From positions 1-40,291 of the forward strand of contig CANDCP010000029.1 of NCBI GenBank assembly GCA_947383215.1: DNA of 40,291 nucleotides. The letters are read 5' to 3'. This document shows positions 35,030-40,291 of the stretch, in pieces. The stretch comes from an uncultured Roseburia sp. Its GTDB lineage: Bacteria; Bacillota; Clostridia; Lachnospirales; Lachnospiraceae. Each line of letters opens with the position of its first letter. Positions within the stretch are counted from its first letter, which is position 1. The notes beneath the pieces were generated by a model. The model was given only the letters and a program-made list of their open reading frames with translations. It ran no database searches and had not been told where the DNA came from. The translations under genes and the position numbers were made by a program.

Positions 35030-36706
35030 ATGAAAAAGGGACAGGTTTTTGAAGGCATTGTTGAGAGAGTAGATTTTCCGAATAAAGGAATTGTCAGACT
35101 GGAGACGGGAGAGTGCGTCGTTGTTAAAAACGCGATTCGCGGTCAGAAAATATCGTTTTTCATTCAAAAGGCGCGCAAAGGAAAATGCGAAGGGCGTATA
35201 TTGGAAGTTTTAGAGAAATCACCGCTGGAGATGGAACAGCCGCCGTGCCCGCATTTCGGGTTCTGCGGAGGCTGCGCATTTTTGAGCCTTCCCTATGAGG
35301 AACAGCTGCGGCAGAAGGAGGAGCAGGTGAAACGCCTTTTGGATGCGGTGATCGATTATGAATATGAATTTTTGCCGATAAAGCCGAGCCCGAGACAGTT
35401 TGCGTATCGGAATAAGATGGAATTTACCTTTGGAGACGAGAGCAAGGGAGGTCCGCTTGCGCTTGGAATGCATAAACGGGGGAGCTTTTATGATATAGTG
35501 TCTGTCTCGGAGTGTCAGATTGTGGATGAGGATTACAGAGCGATTTTAAAATGTGTACAGCAGTTTTTTGAGGAACGGAAGGTTACGTTTTATCACAGAC
35601 TGCGACATACGGGATATCTGCGTCATCTTCTTGTCAGAAAGGCAGTAAAGACGGGCGAGATTTTGATCGATCTTGTAACGGCTTCACCGGAGGAAGAGCA
35701 GCGGGAACATATACTTTTGGAAGAAATGACGCGGGAGCTTGAGAAGCTTGAGCTTCAGGGAAAAATAACCGGGATCTTGCATACCAGAAACGACGGCGTT
35801 GCCGACACTGTTGCGGATGAGGGGACGACAATTTTGTACGGAAGAGATTATTTTTTTGAAGATCTGCTTGGCCTGCGTTTTAAAATATCGCCGTTTTCCT
35901 TTTTTCAGACCAATTCCCTGGGCGCCGAGGTATTGTATCAGACGGCGCGCGATTTTATCGGGGATACTTTGACAAAGTCGCGCGATAAAGACGCCGGAAG
36001 CGTCGTGTTTGATTTATACAGCGGAACCGGCACAATTGCGCAGATTCTCTCGCCGGTCGCCAAGAAAGTGGTCGGTGTGGAAATTATAGAGGAGGCGGTA
36101 GAGGCGGCGAGGGAAAATGCCAGATTAAATAATCTTGATAACTGTGAATTTATTGCCGGCGATGTCTTAAAGGTTCTGGATTGTATTGACGACAAGCCGG
36201 ATTTTATCGTTCTTGATCCGCCGCGCGACGGTATTCATCCGAAGGCGTTGGAGAAGATCATTCGTTATGGCGTAGAACGGATGCTCTATATCTCCTGTAA
36301 GCCGACCAGCCTTGCGAGAGATTTAAAAATTTTGCAGGAACGGGGATATGCGGTAGAAAGGGCGTGCTGCGTAGATATGTTTCCGGCGACTGCGAATATT
36401 GAAAGTATCGTGTTGCTTTCAAAACTTCATACAAAACAGAATATAGAAGTGGAACTGGAAATGAGTGAGCTTGATTTGACGGCTGCGGAGAGCAAAGCCA
36501 CTTATGCGGAAATTAAACAGTATGTGCTTGATAGATATAGATTGAAAGTATCCAGTTTGAATATTGCTCAGATTAAAGCAAAGTGTGGTATTATCGAGCG
36601 TGAGAATTATAATACGGCAAAGAACGAAAATGTTAAGCAGCCAAACTGCACAGAAGAAAAAGAAAATGCAATAAAAAACGCGTTCAAATATTTTCAAATG
36701 ATTTAA
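35030..36706 (+). CDS. rlmD: 23S rRNA m5U methyltransferase (RlmD/RumA family) with extra C-terminal tail
   Basis: SAM-dependent RNA methyltransferase of 558 aa making 5-methyluridine in 23S rRNA. The parts are: an N-terminal TRAM-like domain; iron-sulfur cysteines CPHFGFCGGC with a fourth in SECQIVDED; the SAM loop DLYSGTGTIAQ; LDPPRDGIHPKAL; and the nucleophile segment YISCKPTSLARDL. The usual end is reached at about residue 463 (NIESIVLLSKL). Another ~95 residues follow (ELDLTAAESKATYAEIKQY ... KYFQMI), in DNA that becomes AT-richer. From memory, this tail recurs on Clostridia RlmD proteins and in mobile elements; that needs a search. ATG 35030 is chosen over 34967. The next gene begins 13 nt downstream. 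Confidence 0.9.
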   Translation: MKKGQVFEGIVERVDFPNKGIVRLETGECVVVKNAIRGQKISFFIQKARKGKCEGRILEVLEKSPLEMEQPPCPHFGFCGGCAFLSLPYEEQLRQKEEQVKRLLDAVIDYEYEFLPIKPSPRQFAYRNKMEFTFGDESKGGPLALGMHKRGSFYDIVSVSECQIVDEDYRAILKCVQQFFEERKVTFYHRLRHTGYLRHLLVRKAVKTGEILIDLVTASPEEEQREHILLEEMTRELEKLELQGKITGILHTRNDGVADTVADEGTTILYGRDYFFEDLLGLRFKISPFSFFQTNSLGAEVLYQTARDFIGDTLTKSRDKDAGSVVFDLYSGTGTIAQILSPVAKKVVGVEIIEEAVEAARENARLNNLDNCEFIAGDVLKVLDCIDDKPDFIVLDPPRDGIHPKALEKIIRYGVERMLYISCKPTSLARDLKILQERGYAVERACCVDMFPATANIESIVLLSKLHTKQNIEVELEMSELDLTAAESKATYAEIKQYVLDRYRLKVSSLNIAQIKAKCGIIERENYNTAKNENVKQPNCTEEKENAIKNAFKYFQMI

Positions 36707-36719
36707 ATGGGAGGATAAA

Positions 36720-39092
36720 ATGCTAAAAAAGATAAAGTTTAAAGGAGGTTTTTTTAATGAAGAAAAAGAGCTGAAATTATTTATAAATGAAGATAGAATA
36801 TCAGTTCTTTACGGGAAAAATGGCTCTGGAAAAAGTACTATTTCTAATGCTGTGCGTAAGGCAAAAGGGGATGTAGTTGATGATATAGCCCAAGCCACAT
36901 TGCTTGATGAAAAAGATATGGCTTTTGTGGATACGCAGTGTATTCATGTGTTTAATGAAGATTATGTGAGTTCACGTGTTAAAATACAAGACGATGGGTT
37001 GAATGCAATTATTCTTTTGGGCGAACTAGGTAATCTTGAAGATAAAATATTGGATTTGGAACTTAGAATTGAAGCTGAATCTAAAAGAAATGCAGAACTT
37101 AAAACAGTTGCTGGCGAATATAAAGACAAAGATAATATAAAGTCTCCAAGCAACTGTAAATTTCAGATTAACCTTGGATTGTCTGGAAATGGACATTGGG
37201 CTGAGCGAGAAAAGATTATTAATAATGGTAAACGCAATGCCAGCGTTACGGATAAAGTAATGGATTCTATTATCGCATTGCAACCTGCTGAACCATTGGC
37301 GGATTTGAGAAAACGTTATGAAGAGAATCTTCAACTGTTAAGTCAAGTAATAGCTAATGAAGCGGCTCAGATTAGAAGTACTGTGAAATTGAATGTTCCA
37401 TATGATGAAAAGGTATTACAAAATCTTCTTTCACAGAAGGTTGAAAGACCTACGTTGTCAGATCGTGAGCAATATCTTCTTCAGCTTATTGATGACGGGA
37501 AATTAGATCAAATTAGTGAAATGAAGTCAGTATTTTCGAAAGAAAAGACAAAGAAATGTCCTTTTTGTTTTCAAGAAATCTCAGATCAAGGTAAACGAGA
37601 TTTAATTGGTAGTATAGAGAAAGTATTATCGAAAGAGGTTGATATTCATGAGGAAAAACTCAAAAAATGCATCATACAGGAATTGAATGTTGATTTTTCT
37701 GGTATGGATGTCTTGAATTCACCTAATTATATAAAGTGTAAAGATGTAGTGGAAGAAATCAATAAAGAGATATTTAAGATACGAGAAATTATTCTTAAAA
37801 AGATTAATCATCCGTATACACCTATTACTGATTTTGAGAGCTGCCTGATTGATAAACTTGAGCAATATGAGTTGTTTAGGACTAAGTTACAGCAGGAAAT
37901 AGAAAATTATAACAATGCAGTTAAAAAAATTGGAACGCTTAAAAGGAATCTCACAAATGATAATGCAACCATTGCACATTATGAGGTTTCTAGCGATATT
38001 AAGTTATGGAAGCAAGCCTTGGGGGAACAGAAGAAAGCTGATGAAGCATTAAAGGAATCTGACGAGAAAATCAAAAATCTCAATGATGAGCTGAATATCT
38101 TAAAATCTCGAAAGAAAAACATAAAAATAGCAGTTAGTTTGATTAATAAGAGCCTTAGATTTGTGTTCTTTTCAAAGGATAGATTAGAAATCAAAGTTGA
38201 AGGTGATAAATATGTATTGTATGCCCACGGAAAAGCAGTAAAGCCTAACAATGTGTCTGTTGGTGAAAGAAATATTATTGCTTTATGCTATTTTTTTACA
38301 GAACTGATTATGAATCAGGAGGCGAAAGACGGGTATTCAAAAAAACTAATCCTTGTTATTGATGATCCCATATCAAGTTTTGGTTTTGAAAACAAAGTGG
38401 GAATTATGTCACTGCTGAAAGCAAAGGTAGCCGATATTATTAAAACCAATCCAGAAAGCCAAATTCTAGTGATGACACATGATATTCAGTGTTTATATGA
38501 TTTTCAAAAAATTGGAGAAGAGGTTTGCAACGAATATAAGCGAGAAAGCAACGGGCAAAAGAAAGTTACATATGCTTGTTGTGAATTAAAAAACAAAGAG
38601 ATTATTCCATTCAGTTACACAAAACGAAACGAATATTCTGAGATTTTGAAAGCTGTATATGATTATGCTTGTGGTAAGAATGCGAATGACACTCTGATTG
38701 TTGGGAATTTAATGCGACGAGTGATGGAGGCGTTCTCAACATTTGTGTATAAAAAGGGAATAGCAGAGATTTCCTGTGATGATACGATTTTGCAACAGAT
38801 TGGAGACAAAGATTACATTGATTATTTCAAGAATCTAATGTATAGGCTTGTGCTTAATGGCGATAGTCATATGCTAGAGAGAACAAATAGTCTGGATGAC
38901 ATGGATTATTTGAATTTTTTAAGTGATGAAGAGCGACGAAGAACTGCACAGGAAGTTATTTGTTTCGTTTATTTATTAAATAAAAGGCATGTTTTGGCAC
39001 ACTTGGAAGGAAAGCAAAACATTGAAACCAATATTCAAAAGTGGTGTGCAGATATAAAAAGTTTTTGTGCGGGTGATGAAGTGACGGTGTAA
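36720..39092 (+). CDS. AAA_13 ATPase, RloC/PrrC-like candidate anticodon nuclease
   Basis: Large ABC/SMC-type ATPase of 790 aa. It has Walker A GKNGSGKST (residues 32-40), an ABC signature VSVGER (512-517), Walker B LILVIDDP (543-550) and the switch His587 in VMTHD. The middle (about 105-470) is helical and holds KKCPFCFQ with Cys280/Cys283, a candidate Rad50-like zinc hook as reported for RloC. The C-terminal region carries R666-x3-E670 and His717, which resemble the Arg-Glu-His set of PrrC/RloC anticodon nucleases; the E-to-H spacing is wider (47 versus about 32 in PrrC). If correct, it would cleave tRNA on DNA damage or phage attack. GGGAGG lies before the ATG, 13 nt after rlmD. An alternative is a general AAA_13 defence ATPase without nuclease activity. 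Confidence 0.72.
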   Translation: MLKKIKFKGGFFNEEKELKLFINEDRISVLYGKNGSGKSTISNAVRKAKGDVVDDIAQATLLDEKDMAFVDTQCIHVFNEDYVSSRVKIQDDGLNAIILLGELGNLEDKILDLELRIEAESKRNAELKTVAGEYKDKDNIKSPSNCKFQINLGLSGNGHWAEREKIINNGKRNASVTDKVMDSIIALQPAEPLADLRKRYEENLQLLSQVIANEAAQIRSTVKLNVPYDEKVLQNLLSQKVERPTLSDREQYLLQLIDDGKLDQISEMKSVFSKEKTKKCPFCFQEISDQGKRDLIGSIEKVLSKEVDIHEEKLKKCIIQELNVDFSGMDVLNSPNYIKCKDVVEEINKEIFKIREIILKKINHPYTPITDFESCLIDKLEQYELFRTKLQQEIENYNNAVKKIGTLKRNLTNDNATIAHYEVSSDIKLWKQALGEQKKADEALKESDEKIKNLNDELNILKSRKKNIKIAVSLINKSLRFVFFSKDRLEIKVEGDKYVLYAHGKAVKPNNVSVGERNIIALCYFFTELIMNQEAKDGYSKKLILVIDDPISSFGFENKVGIMSLLKAKVADIIKTNPESQILVMTHDIQCLYDFQKIGEEVCNEYKRESNGQKKVTYACCELKNKEIIPFSYTKRNEYSEILKAVYDYACGKNANDTLIVGNLMRRVMEAFSTFVYKKGIAEISCDDTILQQIGDKDYIDYFKNLMYRLVLNGDSHMLERTNSLDDMDYLNFLSDEERRRTAQEVICFVYLLNKRHVLAHLEGKQNIETNIQKWCADIKSFCAGDEVTV

Positions 39093-39231
39093 TTATGATT
39101 GCATTATATTCCATGGGAATTAAGGACGTGGTCTATATTTAACCAAAGACAGGTGATAAAATGATTTCTATATTAAGGTATTTTTAAGATTATCGGGGAA
39201 ATACAATTTGAATGTAAGGAGAAATCGTAAT

Positions 39232-39250
39232 GTATCGAAGTAGTCGATAC
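39232..39250. promoter_or_regulatory. Perfect 7-bp hairpin / palindromic operator candidate
   Basis: GTATCGA (39232-39238) and TCGATAC (39244-39250) flank a 5-nt spacer. No T run follows, so it is not a standard terminator. An AAGGAG with a 7-codon frame overlaps it, too short to call a gene. Confidence 0.4.
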
Positions 39251-39287
39251 TGACTTTGCCTAAAAATACACCTAAAACAATTTATGC

Positions 39288-39335
39288 TTTGCCAAATGTG
39301 GATGTAAGAATAGGATAAATATGGTAATTGGCAAA
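39288..39335. repeat. 8-bp inverted repeat upstream of the nuclease gene
   Basis: TTTGCCAA (39288-39295) and TTGGCAAA (39328-39335) are perfect inverted copies 32 nt apart, ending 21 bp before the nuclease ATG. A further TTTGCC stands at 39255-39260. Possible operator or structured RNA. Confidence 0.35.
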
Positions 39336-39356
39336 TAGGAATATGGGAGGTGTTTT

Positions 39357-40291
39357 ATGGATAAGCGCAAGCGGATGGGAAAGGATAAAGAAGGAGTGAT
39401 ATTTCCGGTTGCTCCGAATCTTTCTGAAATGGGTGATAGTTATTTGCAATTTATAGAAGAAATTAAGAAAGAAATTCAGAAGCAGAGAGTTTCAGTTGTA
39501 ATGAACGCCAATACAAGCATGATTTGTCTTTACTGGAATATTGGCAAGGCTATTATGAAAAAGCAAGAGGAAGAGGGATGGGGTGCAAAGGTTATTGACC
39601 GTATGTCAAAGGATCTGAAAATTGCTTTTCCAGAAATGTCCGGCTTTTCTCCGCGTAATATTAAATATATGCGCAAATTTGCCCAGTGTTGGGAGAATGA
39701 GGAAATAGTGCAACGGATCGTTGCACAAATACCATGGCGGACAAATATTACTTTGATGGATAAATTAAAAACACAGGAAGAACGTATATGGTATGCTGGT
39801 AAAGCAATAGAAAACGGTTGGAGTAAAACGATACTTGAGTTACAGATACAAAGTAAATTAATGGAACGTACCGGAAAAACAGTCAACAATTTTCCTGTGG
39901 CACTGCCACCGCTTGATTCTGATATGGCGAATCAGATATTTAAAGATCCTTATTTGTTTGACTTTTTGGGAACCGATATGCCAAGACGTGAAGTGGAAAT
40001 AGAACAGAAACTAACAGAACATATTCAAAGTTTTCTATTAGAATTAGGACAGGGATTTGCATTTGTTGGTCGGCAGGTTCATTTAGAGGTTGGAGGACAG
40101 GATTTTTATTTGGATCTTTTGTTTTATCACTTGAAATTACGTTGCTATGTTGTGATAGAATTGAAAGCCTGTGGTTTTGAGCCGGGATTTATCAGTCAGT
40201 TAAATATGTATCAGAATATAGTAAATGATATTTTGTGCCATCCTGATGATAAACCAACAATTGGACTTTTATTGGTTAAGGGTAAGAATAA
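39357..40291 (+). CDS. DUF1016 / YhcG-family PD-(D/E)xK nuclease (3' end outside window)
   Basis: First 311 codons of an open frame that runs off the window. Residues ~25-165 match the DUF1016 N-terminal helical domain (YWNIGKAI, FSPRNIKYMRKFA, IPWRTN, WYAGKAIENGWS). Residues ~185-311 match the YhcG C-terminal nuclease: KDPYLFDFL, GFAFVGRQVHLEVGGQDF, then the candidate catalytic set D253 (in YLDLLFYH) and E268-x-K270 (in VVIELK), then HPDDKPTIGLLL. These proteins are predicted DNA nucleases often found in type I restriction loci and defence islands. ATG 39357 follows GGGAGG. Probably only a few dozen residues are missing. Confidence 0.9.
   Translation, partial: MDKRKRMGKDKEGVIFPVAPNLSEMGDSYLQFIEEIKKEIQKQRVSVVMNANTSMICLYWNIGKAIMKKQEEEGWGAKVIDRMSKDLKIAFPEMSGFSPRNIKYMRKFAQCWENEEIVQRIVAQIPWRTNITLMDKLKTQEERIWYAGKAIENGWSKTILELQIQSKLMERTGKTVNNFPVALPPLDSDMANQIFKDPYLFDFLGTDMPRREVEIEQKLTEHIQSFLLELGQGFAFVGRQVHLEVGGQDFYLDLLFYHLKLRCYVVIELKACGFEPGFISQLNMYQNIVNDILCHPDDKPTIGLLLVKGKN

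Larger units (their letters stand above)
36420..40291. mobile_element. Left part of a probable genomic island at the rlmD 3' end
   Basis: From about 36420 to the window end the DNA is visibly AT-richer and uses more AGA, TTA and ATA codons than the genes before it. Contents are the rlmD tail, an RloC-like ATPase and a YhcG-type nuclease, all accessory-type genes. No integrase, att duplication or right border is visible, so this is an inference from composition, gene content and position. Confidence 0.5.

Noticed and set aside
39230-39253. AAGGAG followed by an ATG frame of seven codons between the ATPase and the nuclease
   Set aside because: Too short to support as a gene; it coincides with the hairpin. 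Kept only as part of the intergenic observation.

Overview
The window reads as chromosome of a Gram-positive, anaerobic-type Firmicute, most likely a Lachnospiraceae (Clostridia). This is an inference from gene style. The clues are AGGAGG-type ribosome sites throughout, a YerC/TrpR-like regulator, a DUF1836 protein, a class II GalT, very large secreted modular glycosidases ending in lysine-rich Fn3-like modules, and an RlmD with a long extra C-terminal tail. Up to about 36.4 kb the coding DNA is moderately GC-rich and looks native. From there to the window end it is visibly AT-richer and looks acquired.

Layout. 0-7.7 kb holds housekeeping genes: glutamine-dependent NAD synthetase, a PAP2-family membrane protein (minus strand), an L,D-transpeptidase, and a galKT operon with a near-consensus promoter. 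7.9-29.0 kb is a carbohydrate block. Two giant secreted GH16 beta-glucanases (1478 and 1684 aa) bracket a divergently oriented two-component system, a sugar-type ABC system (lipoprotein binding protein with an N-terminal propeller-like half, plus two permeases and no ATPase), an HlyD-like adaptor and a small MacB-like membrane-anchored protein. Two PLP aminotransferases (the second HisC-like) and a small COG2426 membrane protein also lie there. A plausible reading is extracellular beta-glucan cleavage followed by sensing and uptake of oligosaccharides, but the substrate cannot be read from sequence alone. 29.0-36.4 kb holds an NMT1-like binding lipoprotein, a PHP hydrolase, YerC, a DUF1836 regulator, the PcrA helicase, a small acidic membrane protein and RlmD.

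36.4-40.3 kb is the most interesting part. RlmD continues about 95 residues past the normal methyltransferase end. Only 13 nt later begins a 790-aa AAA_13 ATPase with a Rad50-like CxxC zinc-hook candidate and a C-terminal Arg/Glu/His set like that of PrrC/RloC anticodon nucleases. A structured 264-bp gap follows, and then a DUF1016 (YhcG-type) PD-(D/E)xK nuclease that runs off the window. I read this as the left edge of a defence-type genomic island inserted at the 3' end of rlmD. The right end, and any restriction-modification genes, would lie beyond the window.

No rRNA, tRNA, CRISPR array, transposase or integrase was recognised. The only intergenic stretch longer than 300 bases (23556-23972) holds a terminator, a good promoter and a leader before the second GH16 gene.
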